Positions 43,725 to 54,052 are shown, counted from the first letter of the stretch. The stretch: 64,000 bases of DNA from Pseudomonas eucalypticola (GCF_013374995.1 NZ_CP056030.1:4682501-4746500); one strand, 5' to 3'. The notes: a model not told the origin generated them from the sequence alone. Translations and numbers: made by a program.

Positions 43725-45389
43725 TCAGTCTTCGCGATAACGACGCAGCTTGAGCTGCTTGCCGGCAACGCGAGTGTCCTTGAGCTTGGCCAGCAGCTTC
43801 TCCAGGCCTTCCTCAGGCAGTTCGACCAGGCTGAAGCTGTCGCGTACCTGGATACGGCCGATGGCTTCGCGGGCCAGGCCGCCTTCATTGAGGATGGCAC
43901 CCAGCAGGTTCTTCGCGGCGATGCCGTCGCGAGCGCCCAGGGCGGTACGGCAGCGGGCACGGCCTTCGCCCAGAGGCATTGGCGCGCGACGCTCGCGGTC
44001 GCCACGCTCAGGACGGTCACCACCGGTACGCTCACGTGGCGCGCTGGTCGGAACCAGTGGCTGCTCACGCTCTACGGCTTCCAGGGTTAGCGCCTGGCCA
44101 TTGGTGGCCTTGCGCAGCAGGGCGGCGGCCAGCGCACGCGGCGAGCAACCGATGTCGGCCGTCAGGCGGTCCAGCAGGTCGCCATGGGTCGCTTCCGCAT
44201 CACCGACCAGTGGCGCCAGGCCGTTGGTCAACTTCTTGATACGGGCATCCAGCACGGCCTGGGCGTTCGGCAGGCGAACTTCGGCAACCTTCTGACCGGT
44301 CACACGCTCGATGACCTGCAGCATGCGGCGCTCACGCGGGGTGACCAGCAGCAGGGCGCGGCCTTCGCGACCGGCACGGCCAGTACGGCCGATACGGTGA
44401 ACGTAGGATTCCGGGTCGTACGGCATGTCGACGTTGAACACGTGAGTGATGCGCGGTACGTCCAGGCCACGGGCAGCGACGTCGGTCGCGACGACGATGT
44501 CCAGGCGGCCATCCTTCAGCGAGTCGATGACGCGCTCACGCTGGTTCTGGGCAATGTCGCCGTTCAGGGCGGCAGCCTTGTAGCCTTTGGCTTCCAGGGC
44601 GCTGGCCAGGTCCAGGGTCGCTTGCTTGGTACGCACGAAGGCGATCAAAGCGTCGAACTCTTCCACTTCCAGCAGGCGCAGGACAGCAGAAGTCTTCTGG
44701 TCGGCGTGAACCAGCAGGTGAGCCTGCTCGATCGCGGTGACGGTCTGGGTCTTGCTCTGGATCTTGACGTGTTTCGGGTCTTTCAGGTGACGCTCGGCGA
44801 TCGCACGGATGGACTGCGGCAGGGTAGCCGAGAACAGTACGGTCTGACGGCTTTCAGGCATGGCCTTGAAGATGACTTCCAGGTCATCCATGAAGCCCAG
44901 CTTGAGCATTTCGTCGGCTTCGTCGAGAACCAGGTGGTTCACGGTCGCCAGGACCTTCTCGTCGCGACGCAGGTGGTCGCACAGACGGCCAGGGGTAGCC
45001 ACGACGATTTGCGCGCCGTTACGGATAGCTTTCAATTGCGGGCCCATCGGGGCACCGCCATACACGGCCACTACGGTTACGCCAGGCATCTGCTTGGAGT
45101 AGGTTTCGAATGCAGTGGCTACTTGCAGCGCCAACTCACGGGTTGGCGCCAGGATCAGGGCTTGCGGCTCGCGCTTGCTCGGGTCGATGCGATTCAGAAT
45201 CGGCAGTGCGAAGGCAGCGGTCTTACCGGTACCTGTCTGCGCCTGGCCGATCATGTCATGACCTTCCAGGATGATTGGGATCGATTGCTGCTGAATAGCC
45301 GACGGCTCTTCGTAGCCGGTCGCGATGACGGCTGCAACAATATTCGGGTTAAGTCCGAGAGCGGCGAAGCCGCCGGTTTCCTGGGTCAT
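43725..45389 (-). CDS. deaD: DEAD-box RNA helicase (DeaD/CsdA type)
   Basis: 554 residues from ATG 45389 (GAGG seven bases upstream). Motifs in order: Q motif (GYEEPSAIQQQSIP), I AQTGTGKT, Ia PTRELALQ, Ib TPGR, II DEAD within VLDEADEML, III SAT, and VI HRIGRTGRAG. An arginine-rich linker (about 440-465) and a C-terminal DbpA-like RNA-binding domain (about 475-550) make it the long CsdA form. It unwinds structured RNA in ribosome assembly and cold adaptation. Confidence 0.93.
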   Translation of the reverse strand: MTQETGGFAALGLNPNIVAAVIATGYEEPSAIQQQSIPIILEGHDMIGQAQTGTGKTAAFALPILNRIDPSKREPQALILAPTRELALQVATAFETYSKQMPGVTVVAVYGGAPMGPQLKAIRNGAQIVVATPGRLCDHLRRDEKVLATVNHLVLDEADEMLKLGFMDDLEVIFKAMPESRQTVLFSATLPQSIRAIAERHLKDPKHVKIQSKTQTVTAIEQAHLLVHADQKTSAVLRLLEVEEFDALIAFVRTKQATLDLASALEAKGYKAAALNGDIAQNQRERVIDSLKDGRLDIVVATDVAARGLDVPRITHVFNVDMPYDPESYVHRIGRTGRAGREGRALLLVTPRERRMLQVIERVTGQKVAEVRLPNAQAVLDARIKKLTNGLAPLVGDAEATHGDLLDRLTADIGCSPRALAAALLRKATNGQALTLEAVEREQPLVPTSAPRERTGGDRPERGDRERRAPMPLGEGRARCRTALGARDGIAAKNLLGAILNEGGLAREAIGRIQVRDSFSLVELPEEGLEKLLAKLKDTRVAGKQLKLRRYRED

Positions 45390-45761
45390 GGGTCTGCCTC
45401 TAAGTGCATCCGCAAAGACCCATGCTCCAAAGCTGCGCATGCCTTGTAAGACTCGAGAGTCACCCTGGCAGCTTTGTCGGCGGGGATTTGCGAAAACGAT
45501 TGAATGAAAAAAAAGAATCGTCAGGAAGAGTCCGCGGAACGGACGTGCAGTCGAAGTTGCCTTCGGGGGATTGCGCTACCTAGACGCGGCCTGATCAAAG
45601 ACCGGCGCGCACTATACCTGAAAACGCCGTGTACGTGAGAGTTTTTTATCAGCATCGGGCCGCCGAAGCCGCGCTGCTCACAGGCTTCGCGCGCCGCCGC
45701 CCGAGGCAGACGGCACGCGAACTTAATCGTTTCACCTGTTGGCGCCCTGCCGGGCCGCGGA
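45390..45761 (-). promoter_or_regulatory. deaD leader and promoter region
   Basis: About 370 bases without a gene. On the minus strand TATAGT (plus ACTATA, 45611-45616) inside GGTATAGTGCGCG is a reasonable -10 box. A start there would give a 5' leader of about 210 bases before deaD. Long leaders are typical of cold-shock helicase mRNAs. No -35 of good quality was found. Confidence 0.4.
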
Positions 45762-46541
45762 TCAGGACGCGGGGCGCAACTGAGCGATCAGCGCCTGCAA
45801 CGAATACCCCAGGCGCGGCATGAGGGCCTCGGCGCGGTCTTTCAGGCGTTCCAGATCCAGGTCCTGCTCCAGGTCGGCCGGGACGATCAGGATGACATTA
45901 CCCTCGGTCACCGGCAGCTCCCAGTAGTGGCGGTGGTACAGCCCGCGCAACAGGGCCGCGCCCAGTGGCTTGCCGTCATCACCGGCCCACTGGTTGATGA
46001 CCAGCCAGCCACCGGGGTTCAAGCGCTTCTGGCAGTCTTCCAGGAAGCGCCAGGCCAGGTGGCCGACGCCGGGGCCGTGGTCGGTGTACAGGTCGACGAA
46101 GATCAGGTCCGCCGGCTCTGCCGTGGGCAGCAGTTCCAGCGCGTCGCCGGTGCGGATATACAACCGCGGGTCATCGTCCAGCCCCAGGAACTCCATCGCC
46201 AGGCGCGGCACGTCGGGGCGCAGCTCGATGGCCTCCACATCTTCCAGCGGCAGGAACTTCAGGCAGGCCTGGGTCAGGGTGCCGGCACCCAGGCCCAGGA
46301 ACAGTGCGCTTTCCGGCTGTTCATGGCACAGGGCGCCGATCAGCATGGCGCGGGTGTAATCGTACTCCAGCCAGCTGGGGTCGGCGGTAAACACGCAGCT
46401 TTGCTCGATGGCATCGCCAAACTCCAGAAAGCGGTAATCCTCCACTTCCAGCACGCGGATCATGCCAAACGGGTCATGCACTTCAGCCAGCACACGCTCG
46501 ACGCGCTCGCGGGGTACTTCGGGTTCGTTGTCTTGCACCAC
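45762..46541 (-). CDS. Spermidine-synthase-like methyltransferase-fold protein
   Basis: 259 residues from GTG 46541. [21 protein letters not shown] (about 85-104) is the nucleotide-binding glycine loop, followed by [10 protein letters not shown] (about 109-118) and [14 protein letters not shown] (about 152-165). The fold is that of SpeE, but the short length and lack of the N-terminal SpeE beta domain suggest a paralogue whose substrate is unknown. It is divergent from the DAHP synthase gene. Confidence 0.75.
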   Translation of the reverse strand: MVQDNEPEVPRERVERVLAEVHDPFGMIRVLEVEDYRFLEFGDAIEQSCVFTADPSWLEYDYTRAMLIGALCHEQPESALFLGLGAGTLTQACLKFLPLEDVEAIELRPDVPRLAMEFLGLDDDPRLYIRTGDALELLPTAEPADLIFVDLYTDHGPGVGHLAWRFLEDCQKRLNPGGWLVINQWAGDDGKPLGAALLRGLYHRHYWELPVTEGNVILIVPADLEQDLDLERLKDRAEALMPRLGYSLQALIAQLRPAS

Positions 46542-46641
46542 GGGCGCTCATCAAACTGGAAAAAACCGATTGTCGCATCTGGGGGGAAAGCTGCAAGCTG
46601 CGAGCTTGCAGTTCCCACTCCCTGAACAAGAAGAGCCCGTG

Positions 46642-47988
46642 ATGAGCCAACCCTGGACCCCCGAGAGCTGGCGCGCCCTGCCGATCCAGCAACAACCCCA
46701 TTATCCCGATGCCGCGCGCCTGGCACAGGTCGAACAGACCCTGGCCAGCTACCCGCCCCTGGTGTTCGCCGGTGAGGCCCGGGAACTGCGCCGCCAGTTC
46801 GCTGAAGTCACCCAGGGCCGCGCCTTTCTGCTGCAAGGGGGCGACTGCGCGGAGAGCTTCGCCGAATTCTCCGCGGCCAAGATTCGCGACACCTTCAAGG
46901 TGCTGCTGCAAATGGCCATTGTCATGACCTTCGCCGCCGGCTGCCCGGTGGTCAAGGTGGGGCGCATGGCCGGGCAGTTCGCCAAGCCGCGCTCGGCAAA
47001 TGACGAAACCATCGACGGCGTGACCCTGCCGGCCTATCGCGGCGACATCGTCAACGGCATCGGCTTCGACGAAAAGAGCCGCACCCCGGACCCCGAGCGC
47101 CTGCAGCAGGCCTACCACCAGGCCACCGCCTCCCTGAACCTGCTGCGTGCCTTCGCCCAGGGTGGGTTCGCCGACCTGCACCAGGTGCACAAATGGAACC
47201 TGGACTTCATCGCCAACTCGGCGCTGGCCGAGAAATACCACCAACTGGCCGACCGCATCGACGAAACCCTGGCCTTCATGCGCGCCTGCGGGCTGGACAG
47301 TGCGCCGCAGCTGCGCGAGACCAGCTTTTTCACCGCCCACGAAGCATTGTTGCTGAACTATGAACAAGCCTTCGTGCGCCGCGACAGCCTGACCAACGAC
47401 TATTACGATTGCTCGGCTCATATGTTGTGGATCGGCGACCGCACCCGCCAGCTAGACGGCGCGCACGTGGAGTTCCTGCGCGGGGTGCACAACCCCATCG
47501 GCGTTAAAGTGGGCCCCAGCATGAAACCCGAGGACCTGATTCGCCTGATCGACACCCTCAACCCCGACAACGACCCTGGCCGCCTGAACCTGATCGCCCG
47601 CATGGGCGCGGGCAAGGTGGGCGAACACTTGCCCGCGCTGATCCGCACCGTGCAAGCCGAGGGCCGCCATGTGCTGTGGAGCTCGGACCCCATGCACGGC
47701 AACACCATCAAGGCCAGCAGCGGCTACAAGACCCGTGACTTCGCGCAGATCCTCAGTGAAGTGAAGCAGTTCTTCCAGGTGCACCAGGCCGAAGGCAGCT
47801 ATGCCGGCGGCATTCATATCGAGATGACGGGGCAGAACGTGACCGAGTGCATCGGCGGCGCGCGGCCGATTACCGAAGATGGTTTGTCAGACCGGTACCA
47901 CACCCATTGCGACCCGCGCATGAACGCCGACCAGTCGCTGGAACTGGCGTTCATGATTGCCGAGACGCTCAAGCAGGTTCGGCGCTAG
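46642..47988 (+). CDS. 3-deoxy-7-phosphoheptulonate synthase, class II
   Basis: 448 residues of the plant/AroH-II type. N-terminal [20 protein letters not shown], then [13 protein letters not shown] (Cys metal ligand, about 71-83), [12 protein letters not shown] (about 115-126), [20 protein letters not shown] (His ligand) and [15 protein letters not shown] (Glu ligand). It condenses PEP and erythrose-4-phosphate at the entry to the shikimate pathway. It lacks no catalytic residue that I can check. ATG 46642 is preceded by AAGAAGAG. Confidence 0.93.
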   Translation: MSQPWTPESWRALPIQQQPHYPDAARLAQVEQTLASYPPLVFAGEARELRRQFAEVTQGRAFLLQGGDCAESFAEFSAAKIRDTFKVLLQMAIVMTFAAGCPVVKVGRMAGQFAKPRSANDETIDGVTLPAYRGDIVNGIGFDEKSRTPDPERLQQAYHQATASLNLLRAFAQGGFADLHQVHKWNLDFIANSALAEKYHQLADRIDETLAFMRACGLDSAPQLRETSFFTAHEALLLNYEQAFVRRDSLTNDYYDCSAHMLWIGDRTRQLDGAHVEFLRGVHNPIGVKVGPSMKPEDLIRLIDTLNPDNDPGRLNLIARMGAGKVGEHLPALIRTVQAEGRHVLWSSDPMHGNTIKASSGYKTRDFAQILSEVKQFFQVHQAEGSYAGGIHIEMTGQNVTECIGGARPITEDGLSDRYHTHCDPRMNADQSLELAFMIAETLKQVRR

Positions 47989-48063
47989 AGCCGCGTCGCG
48001 GCCTCCCGGATTTCGCCCGTCCCTGTGGGACCGGGCGAAGCCCGGGAAAAGCGCAACACCGTT

Positions 48064-49272
48064 TCAATCGACCAACCCCTGCAATCCATGACCGCGCTGG
48101 CACTCAACCCGCACACGCGCCAACCCCAGCCACACCGCCATCGCCTTCAATTGCACCGCCAACCCCTGCAGCGCCGCTTCGTCCAACCCCCCGGCTTCCT
48201 CGTGCACCGCCAGCACGCGCAACTCCCCCGCCGCCCGCGCCGCCCGCACATCCACCCGCGCGACGATGCGCTCACCGTGCAGGAACGGCAGCACGTAGTA
48301 GCCGTACACCCGCTTGTGCGCCGGGGTATAGATTTCCAGCCGATAGCGAAAATCGAACAGGCGCTCGGTGCGGTCCCGCTCCCATACCAACGAATCGAAG
48401 GGTGACAACAATGCGCTGGCGTCTACCTGCCGGGGAATACGCACCTGGCGCAGGCAATAGGCCGGTTGCCGCCATCCTTGCACCTCGCAGCGTTGCACCT
48501 GCCGGTCTTCCACCAGCTCGGCCAGATGCCGCCGCGCATCGCCGGGGTCGAGGCGAAAATAATCGCGCAGGTCCCGTTCGGTCGCCACCCCCAAGGCCGT
48601 AGCGGCGTGCAGCAGCAACTGCCGATGGGCTTCACCGACTTCCAGCGCCGGCCGCTTCAGCACGGCACCGGGCAGCACACGCTCGGGCAGGTCGTAAAGG
48701 CGCTCGAAGCCACGGCGGCCGGCCACGGTGACCAGGCCGGCGGCGAACAACCATTCCAGCGCATGTTTCTCGGCACTCCAATCCCACCAGGGCCCGGCGC
48801 GCTCTTGCCGGGTGGACAGGCTGCCCGCCCCCAACGCGCCTCGTTCGCGCACCGTGTCCAGCACCCGCGCCACCACGGTTTTCTGCTCGACACCGAAGCG
48901 CGCCAGCTCTTTATAGATGCCCTTGCCCTGCGCCGCCCTTGCCATGCGCCAGGCCATGGCCGGGTACAGCGCCAAGGGCATCAGCGAGGCCTCATGGCCC
49001 CAGTATTCGAACAACTTGCGCTGGCGGCCACGCCCCCAGGCCAGTTCGTCGAACAGGGCCTGGGGGTAATCGCCGAGGCGGGAAAACAGCGGCAGGTAAT
49101 GGGAACGCACCAGGGCGTTCACCGAATCGATTTGCACCACGCCCAGGCGCTGCACCGTCTGCAGCAAGTGGGTCGGCGCCAGCACCGATTGCCGTGGGCG
49201 CGGGGCGAAACCCTGGGCGGCCAGGGCCAGGCGCCGGGCCTGGGCAATCGACAGGGACAGGGGCTGAGGCAT
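48064..49272 (-). CDS. YcaQ-like winged-helix DNA glycosylase family protein
   Basis: 402 residues of the HTH_42 (DUF1006) family. The LQTVQRLGVVQIDSVNALVRSHY block holds the QxD motif (QID, about 47-49) that is essential in the crosslink glycosylases YcaQ/AlkX, and LSPFDSLVWERDRTERLFDF with VYGYYVLPFL is the conserved C-terminal block. It is expected to excise bulky or interstrand-crosslinked N7-alkylguanine lesions. It lies 57 bases downstream of the DUF1127 gene on the same strand. Confidence 0.85.
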   Translation of the reverse strand: MPQPLSLSIAQARRLALAAQGFAPRPRQSVLAPTHLLQTVQRLGVVQIDSVNALVRSHYLPLFSRLGDYPQALFDELAWGRGRQRKLFEYWGHEASLMPLALYPAMAWRMARAAQGKGIYKELARFGVEQKTVVARVLDTVRERGALGAGSLSTRQERAGPWWDWSAEKHALEWLFAAGLVTVAGRRGFERLYDLPERVLPGAVLKRPALEVGEAHRQLLLHAATALGVATERDLRDYFRLDPGDARRHLAELVEDRQVQRCEVQGWRQPAYCLRQVRIPRQVDASALLSPFDSLVWERDRTERLFDFRYRLEIYTPAHKRVYGYYVLPFLHGERIVARVDVRAARAAGELRVLAVHEEAGGLDEAALQGLAVQLKAMAVWLGLARVRVECQRGHGLQGLVD

Positions 49273-49329
49273 GCACGACTCCTTGTGGGCTCGCCCTACA
49301 GTAGCCCTGCCCTTCGCCGCTTGCCAAGG

Positions 49330-49566
49330 TTACTTCTTCAGCGGGTCGTCCCAGAACCGCCGTTCGGTTTCCTGGGCAACATCGGCGCGGCTCATGCCGA
49401 TATCCTTGAGCATGTCATCGCTCATCGCCGCCAGTTGCTGCCGTTCCCACGCCAGTTGCCGCCAGCGCCGCACCCTGCCCGTCAGGCGCTGCCACACGCC
49501 CGCGACAGAGCTGCCGCTGAACGGTACACGCACCACCAGTACATACCCTTTTTGACCTTTCATCAT
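49330..49566 (-). CDS. Small DUF1127 protein
   Basis: 78 residues starting with two ATG codons (49566 and 49563), with GGAGG six bases upstream. The C-terminal half is a DUF1127 motif: WQRLTGRVRRWRQL, then RQQLAAMSDDMLKDIGMSRADV, rich in Arg. Proteins of this family occur widely in proteobacteria, and some bind RNA or influence phosphate and carbon metabolism. Divergent from the LysR regulator at 49660, which may control it. Confidence 0.85.
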   Translation of the reverse strand: MMKGQKGYVLVVRVPFSGSSVAGVWQRLTGRVRRWRQLAWERQQLAAMSDDMLKDIGMSRADVAQETERRFWDDPLKK

Positions 49567-49659
49567 CCGACCCTCCAGTTGGGGATGACTGAGTGTCGCG
49601 CCGGGCTTAAGATCAATCCAACGAATGTTTCTTATGGCTCCCATCTTGGAGTTTGATGA

Positions 49660-50514
49660 ATGTCCCAGTACCAAAGCATCGATTCGGAAGTACTGCGCAC
49701 CTTCGTCGCCATCGCCGACGAAGGCGGCTTCACCCGGGCCGGCGAGCGCGTGAACCGCACCCAGTCGGCGGTGAGCATGCAGATGAAGCGCCTGGAAGAA
49801 GACATCCTCCAGCGCCAACTGTTCGAGCGCGACGGGCGCCAGGTGCGCCTCACCGCCGAAGGCCAGATCCTGCTGGGCTACGCCCGGCGCATCCTGAAAC
49901 TGCACAGCGAGGTGTTCACCACCCTGCGCCAACCGCACATGGTGGGCACGGTGCGCATCGGCACCCCGGATGATTACGCCATGCGGTTTCTGCCCGGCAT
50001 TCTGTCGCAGTTCGCCCAGGCGTACCCGCTGGTGCAGGTAGAGGTGCACTGCGAAAGCTCGAAACAGTTGATGGCCCGCCAGGACCTGGACCTGACCATC
50101 GTCACCCGTGAGCCCGGCACCGAAATCGGCCAACTGCTACGCCAAGAGCGTTTCGTCTGGGCCCAGGCGCAGGGCTTCACGCCCCATGAGCAAAACCCGG
50201 TGCCGTTGGCGATGTTCAACAGCGACTGTTTCTGCCGGGCCTGGGCATGCCATGCCCTGGACGCTCGGCAAAAACCCTACCGGGTGGCCTACACCAGCCC
50301 CAGCCTGGCGGCGATCATGGCAGTGGTGAGCGCGGGCCTGGCCGTCACCGCCCAGTTGCAGAGCCTGATCACCGCCGACATGCGCATTCTGGGCGAGGCC
50401 GAGGGCCTGCCGCTGCTGCCGATGGCCAGCATCGTCTTGCTGCGCAACGACGGTAGCCGCAGCGACATGACCGAATGCCTGGCCGAGCATATCGCCGATG
50501 GTTTCAAGCGCTGA
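49660..50514 (+). CDS. LysR-type transcriptional regulator
   Basis: 284 residues: an HTH at about 10-65 (LRTFVAIADEGGFTRAGERV, then RTQSAVSMQMKRLE), then a short periplasmic-binding-like effector domain. It is divergent from the DUF1127-YcaQ pair with a 93-base gap, the usual layout for a LysR regulator and its target. The effector is unknown. Confidence 0.88.
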   Translation: MSQYQSIDSEVLRTFVAIADEGGFTRAGERVNRTQSAVSMQMKRLEEDILQRQLFERDGRQVRLTAEGQILLGYARRILKLHSEVFTTLRQPHMVGTVRIGTPDDYAMRFLPGILSQFAQAYPLVQVEVHCESSKQLMARQDLDLTIVTREPGTEIGQLLRQERFVWAQAQGFTPHEQNPVPLAMFNSDCFCRAWACHALDARQKPYRVAYTSPSLAAIMAVVSAGLAVTAQLQSLITADMRILGEAEGLPLLPMASIVLLRNDGSRSDMTECLAEHIADGFKR

Positions 50515-50646
50515 TCATTTAACGAACTCTCGGCGATGTTCACCGCTCAAACCTTTCAACACGCCATAGAAAGGCTAAGGCGGATTAGCTGGCGCATTAA
50601 ACACCTTGACGCTAAATTCGCCGCCACCATTGAATCAAGGATCAGC

Positions 50647-51120
50647 ATGAACGCCGACCGCCCCACTTCCAGCGCTGCCGAAGGCCATTGCGACGATCTG
50701 CTGCTCGACAGCCAATTGTGCTTTGCCCTCTATTCCACCTCGCTGCTCATGACCAAGGTCTACAAGCCGTTGCTGCAGGCACTGGACCTGACCTACCCGC
50801 AGTACCTGACCATGATGGTGCTATGGGAAAAGGACGGCCTCACAGTGGGTGAAATCAGCACGCGGCTGCTGACCGACCCAGGATCGTTGACCCCGCTGCT
50901 CAAGCGGCTGGAAGCCGAGGGCTTGCTCAGCCGCACCCGTAGCCGCGAGGACGAACGGGTGGTGATTGTCGAGCTGACTGACCAGGGACGGGCGCTGCGC
51001 GAAAAGGCCAAGAGTATTCCGGGCTGCATCCTGGCGGCCACGGGCGGTTCGGTGGAACGGCTGCGCCAGTTGCAGGGTGAGTTGCTGGAGCTGCGCGGCA
51101 ACTTGCACGACAGCCTTTGA
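50647..51120 (+). CDS. ohrR: Organic hydroperoxide resistance regulator OhrR
   Basis: 157 residues from ATG 50647 (AAGGA close upstream). The reactive cysteine is Cys22 or so in LLLDSQLCFALYSTSLL; TYPQYLTMMVLWE, LTDPGSLTPLLKRLE and the wing RTRSREDERVVIVE complete the MarR/OhrR pattern. It represses ohr, the next gene, and is inactivated by organic peroxides. It is a paralogue of the OspR at 37580, 13 kb away. Confidence 0.92.
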   Translation: MNADRPTSSAAEGHCDDLLLDSQLCFALYSTSLLMTKVYKPLLQALDLTYPQYLTMMVLWEKDGLTVGEISTRLLTDPGSLTPLLKRLEAEGLLSRTRSREDERVVIVELTDQGRALREKAKSIPGCILAATGGSVERLRQLQGELLELRGNLHDSL

Positions 51121-51258
51121 GGCTGCCCCCTTTTAGGCGCCGGTTTGCAAGCGAGTGGTTGAACCGCTCAAAGCTTAAGGGCTAACCGGCGCCGACCCCG
51201 ACCATACACCCTGCCGACCGACCGTTCATCGTGACCCTCAACCTATTATCTTGCGCGC

Positions 51259-51283
51259 AAACTATTAACGCGCTAATTTAGTT
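51259..51283. promoter_or_regulatory. Candidate OhrR operator upstream of ohr
   Basis: AACTATTA and TAATTTAGTT flank ACGCGC in an imperfect inverted repeat, with a tight core CTAATTTAG at 51273-51281. A related half-site (CTAAATT, near 50612) lies before ohrR. These positions are where an OhrR box would be expected for both genes. Confidence 0.4.
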
Positions 51284-51343
51284 GTGTACCCGGACAAACG
51301 CGCCCTTCGGCGCCACCCCTATCAAGCAGAACGAGGTGTCACC

Positions 51344-51763
51344 ATGCAAACGCTCTACACCGCAACCGTAACCGCTACCGGTGGCCGCGACGGCCGTGCT
51401 GTATCCAGCGACAACATCCTGGACGTCAAACTGGCCACCCCCAAGGCCCTGGGCGGCGCCGGCGGTGAGGCCACCAACCCGGAACAACTGTTCGCCGCCG
51501 GCTATTCGGCCTGCTTCATCGGCGCCCTGAAATTCGTCGCAGGCCAGTCCAAGCGCGCCCTGCCGGCTGACACCCAAATCACTGCCGAAGTCGGCATTGG
51601 CCAGATCCCCGGCGGCTTCGGCCTGGACATCGACCTGCGCATCAGCCTGCCGGGGCTGGAACAAGCCGACGCCCAGGCACTGGTGGACGCCGCCCACCTG
51701 GTGTGCCCGTACTCCAACGCCACGCGGGGCAACGTCGATGTGCGCCTGCACGTCAGCGTCTGA
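51344..51763 (+). CDS. ohr: Organic hydroperoxide resistance protein Ohr
   Basis: 139 residues. The two redox cysteines are in YSACFIGALKFV (peroxidatic) and HLVCPYSNATRGN (resolving), with the conserved Arg in GRDGRAVSSD. Length and N-terminus (MQTLYTATVTATGGRDG) match the family. It reduces organic hydroperoxides using lipoylated proteins. Regulated by the upstream ohrR. Confidence 0.96.
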   Translation: MQTLYTATVTATGGRDGRAVSSDNILDVKLATPKALGGAGGEATNPEQLFAAGYSACFIGALKFVAGQSKRALPADTQITAEVGIGQIPGGFGLDIDLRISLPGLEQADAQALVDAAHLVCPYSNATRGNVDVRLHVSV

Positions 51764-51780
51764 CCAAACAGCGCCCACAA

Positions 51781-52237
51781 AAAAGGTTCTTCACGGATTC
51801 TCGGGAAAGTTTGTCGCACCACTGCAGATCCACAGTGAGCAAACAGAGCGGATCAGGTAATGTCCCAGGCATAACTGGCCGGAAACAGATGTGGGACCGG
51901 GCTTGCCCGGGAAGCGCCGCGCGGGCGGCGCTCGATCTTAACAGCGACACTACAACATCGCCTGGCACTTGGAGGCCCTGATGCAATCCCCAGCCAGGAG
52001 CTCCGATGAACATTTTTTCGGCCTGCCTTGCAATTGCATCAAGGCCACCAGATACATGTCTTGGTCTTTTCTGCGCCCCTGAAATCGAGCGCCGCCCGCG
52101 CGGCGCTTCCCGGGCAAGCCCGGTCCCACATCTGTTTCGGGCCAGTTATGCCTGTGAGATCACCTAGGCCGCCTTGTTTGTCCACTAAAGATCTTCGTAA
52201 GTACAAGCAACCTTCCCGGCATTCCGTGAAGAACCAC
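51781..52237. repeat. Long inverted-repeat element, copy B (~450 bp)
   Basis: Same structure and length as the element at 43211. Arms 51785-51949 and 52074-52235 are inverted copies with GGTTCTTCACGGA termini, CATAACTGGCC-GAAACAGAT and the GTGGGACCGGGCTTGCCCGG hairpin. The central part shares CCAGCCAGGAGCTCCG and CATGTCTTGGT with copy A. It lies between convergent genes (ohr and efp) and its right end touches the efp terminator, in the same relation and orientation as copy A has to deaD. No coding content. Confidence 0.85.
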
Positions 52238-52265
52238 AAAAAAGCCCGACTCAAGGTCGGGCTTT
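52238..52265 (-). terminator. Terminator of efp
   Basis: AAAGCCCGAC (52241-52250) pairs with GTCGGGCTTT (52256-52265), with a T-run on the minus strand, 25 bases past the efp stop. Confidence 0.9.
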
Positions 52266-52289
52266 CGCGTCGCAAGGGCTGGGCCAGAA

Positions 52290-52859
52290 TTACTTGGCGC
52301 GGCCTTTGTACGAACCGCCTTCGCGGGTATCGATCTCGATCATGTCGCCGATCTCGATGAAGTCGGCAACGCTCAGCTCGGTGCCGTTCTTCAGTTTGGC
52401 AGGCTTCATGACCTTGCCGGAAGTGTCGCCACGCGCCGAACCTTCGGTGTAGTCAACCTGACGCACGATAGTGGTCGGCAGCTCTACCGAAACCAGGCGG
52501 CCTTCGAAGAACACGGCTTCGCAGACGTCGGTCATGCCTTCTTCAACGAACGGCAGAACCGATTCGATGTCTTCGGCGTTCAGTTCGTACATGGTGTAGT
52601 CAGTGGTGTCCATGAACGTGTAGGAGTCACCGCTGATGAAGGACAGGGTGGCTTCCTTGCGATCCAGGATCACGTCGTCCAGCTTGTCGTCGGCACTGTA
52701 GACGGTTTCAGTCTTGTAGCCGGTCAGCAGGTTCTTCAGCTTGGTCTTCATGATCGCGCTGTTACGGCCCGACTTGGTGAATTCAGCTTTCTGAACCAGC
52801 CAAGGGTCGTTGTCGATACGGATCACGGTACCGGGTTTAAGCTCTTTACCAGTTTTCAT
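52290..52859 (-). CDS. efp: Elongation factor P
   Basis: 189 residues from ATG 52859. The tip of domain I reads TKSGRNSA with Arg32, the residue rhamnosylated in Pseudomonas, instead of the lysine modified in E. coli. Three beta-barrel domains of normal length. EF-P relieves ribosome stalling at polyproline motifs. It lies 47 bases downstream of earP, its modifying enzyme, on the same strand. Confidence 0.97.
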   Translation of the reverse strand: MKTGKELKPGTVIRIDNDPWLVQKAEFTKSGRNSAIMKTKLKNLLTGYKTETVYSADDKLDDVILDRKEATLSFISGDSYTFMDTTDYTMYELNAEDIESVLPFVEEGMTDVCEAVFFEGRLVSVELPTTIVRQVDYTEGSARGDTSGKVMKPAKLKNGTELSVADFIEIGDMIEIDTREGGSYKGRAK

Positions 52860-52906
52860 TGCGGATATCCGAATTTGGATGGATTTACAAAAATCTAGGC
52901 CGCGTA

Positions 52907-54052
52907 TCATATCCAATTTCGGTAAAAGTTCACCAGCGCCGATGCAAGATCAGGCTGAGCGGCTTGTTTTTCGCACCACTTCTGCGCATTCGCCTGCAGC
53001 TCATCCCAGTGCGCCAGCACCTGCCGCCACGGCTCGGCCATGCTCAACCCCTGGTTCCAGGCGCGCCACAACAACGTCAGCGCTTGCCCGGCGGACGGGC
53101 TGAGATTCTCGACGTAGAGCGCCAGGAAGGCTTCGAGCTTTTCCCAATGGGCGTACTCTTCCTGCTCGTAAATGTGCCATAGCAGCGGCCTGCCGGCCCA
53201 CTGGGCGCGCACGAACGAGTCCTCCCCGCGCACCGCGTTGAAATCGCAGCACCACAACAGCCGGTCGTACTGGTCCTGGCGGACGAACGGCACGACCTGC
53301 AGGGTAACCCCGCCGCGCTGATGAACGGCACCAGGTGGCAAAGCGCCCACGCCCAGCCAGGCCTGCACATCCCCCAGGATCCGCCCCTGGGGCACCAGCA
53401 CGCGGGTGGGCTGCGAATCGTCCGCCAGGGTATCGAGCCATTCGGCCAGGCTGGCGTTTTCATAGGCGAACAGCGAGATCAGACGCTCACCGGCCGCCGT
53501 GTCGACCCCCAGGCTGGCGAGAAACGCCTGGCGTGCCTGCGCGTCGCCTTCAAACGCCTGGCGTTGCGCCAACAACCCGGCCTCGCGCAACAGCCCGCCG
53601 GTCTTGGCCTCGAAGCCCGGGAAAAAGAAGTACTTCTGCAGCCGGTCAGGCTGGGGCGACGGCAAACCGTGGCAGCCCGACACCCAGGTCTCGGCGCTGA
53701 GGTATTCAAGGTTCACCCACAAGGCCGGCGTCGCGCGCGCCGCCATGGCGTGCCGATAGTCGGCGGGCAGCTTGCACCCAAAGGCTTCGACCACCACGTC
53801 AGCCGCCTCCACCGCCTGCCATTGCTGCGGCCACTGGCAGATTTCCACGCCTTCCTGCCATTGGCTGGCCAAGTGTGGGTCAACGCTGGGCCACAATCGC
53901 TCGAAGGCCTTGAGGTCATCTACCCACAGGCGCACGGCCAATCCGTGCTCGGCCACCAGTTGCCGCGCCAGGCGCCAGGTCACCCCGATATCGCCGTAGT
54001 TATCCACCACCACACAGAAAATGTCCCAGGAGGTTTTCACACCCGCTTTCAT
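52907..54052 (-). CDS. earP: EF-P arginine rhamnosyltransferase EarP
   Basis: 381 residues from ATG 54052 (GGAGGG upstream). The N-terminal block [24 protein letters not shown] contains the two catalytic aspartates (Asp17 and Asp21 here, Asp13 and Asp17 in shorter relatives). The C-terminal half has [29 protein letters not shown], the dTDP-rhamnose-binding region with its essential Glu. It transfers rhamnose from dTDP-L-rhamnose to Arg32 of EF-P. Confidence 0.95.
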   Translation of the reverse strand: MKAGVKTSWDIFCVVVDNYGDIGVTWRLARQLVAEHGLAVRLWVDDLKAFERLWPSVDPHLASQWQEGVEICQWPQQWQAVEAADVVVEAFGCKLPADYRHAMAARATPALWVNLEYLSAETWVSGCHGLPSPQPDRLQKYFFFPGFEAKTGGLLREAGLLAQRQAFEGDAQARQAFLASLGVDTAAGERLISLFAYENASLAEWLDTLADDSQPTRVLVPQGRILGDVQAWLGVGALPPGAVHQRGGVTLQVVPFVRQDQYDRLLWCCDFNAVRGEDSFVRAQWAGRPLLWHIYEQEEYAHWEKLEAFLALYVENLSPSAGQALTLLWRAWNQGLSMAEPWRQVLAHWDELQANAQKWCEKQAAQPDLASALVNFYRNWI

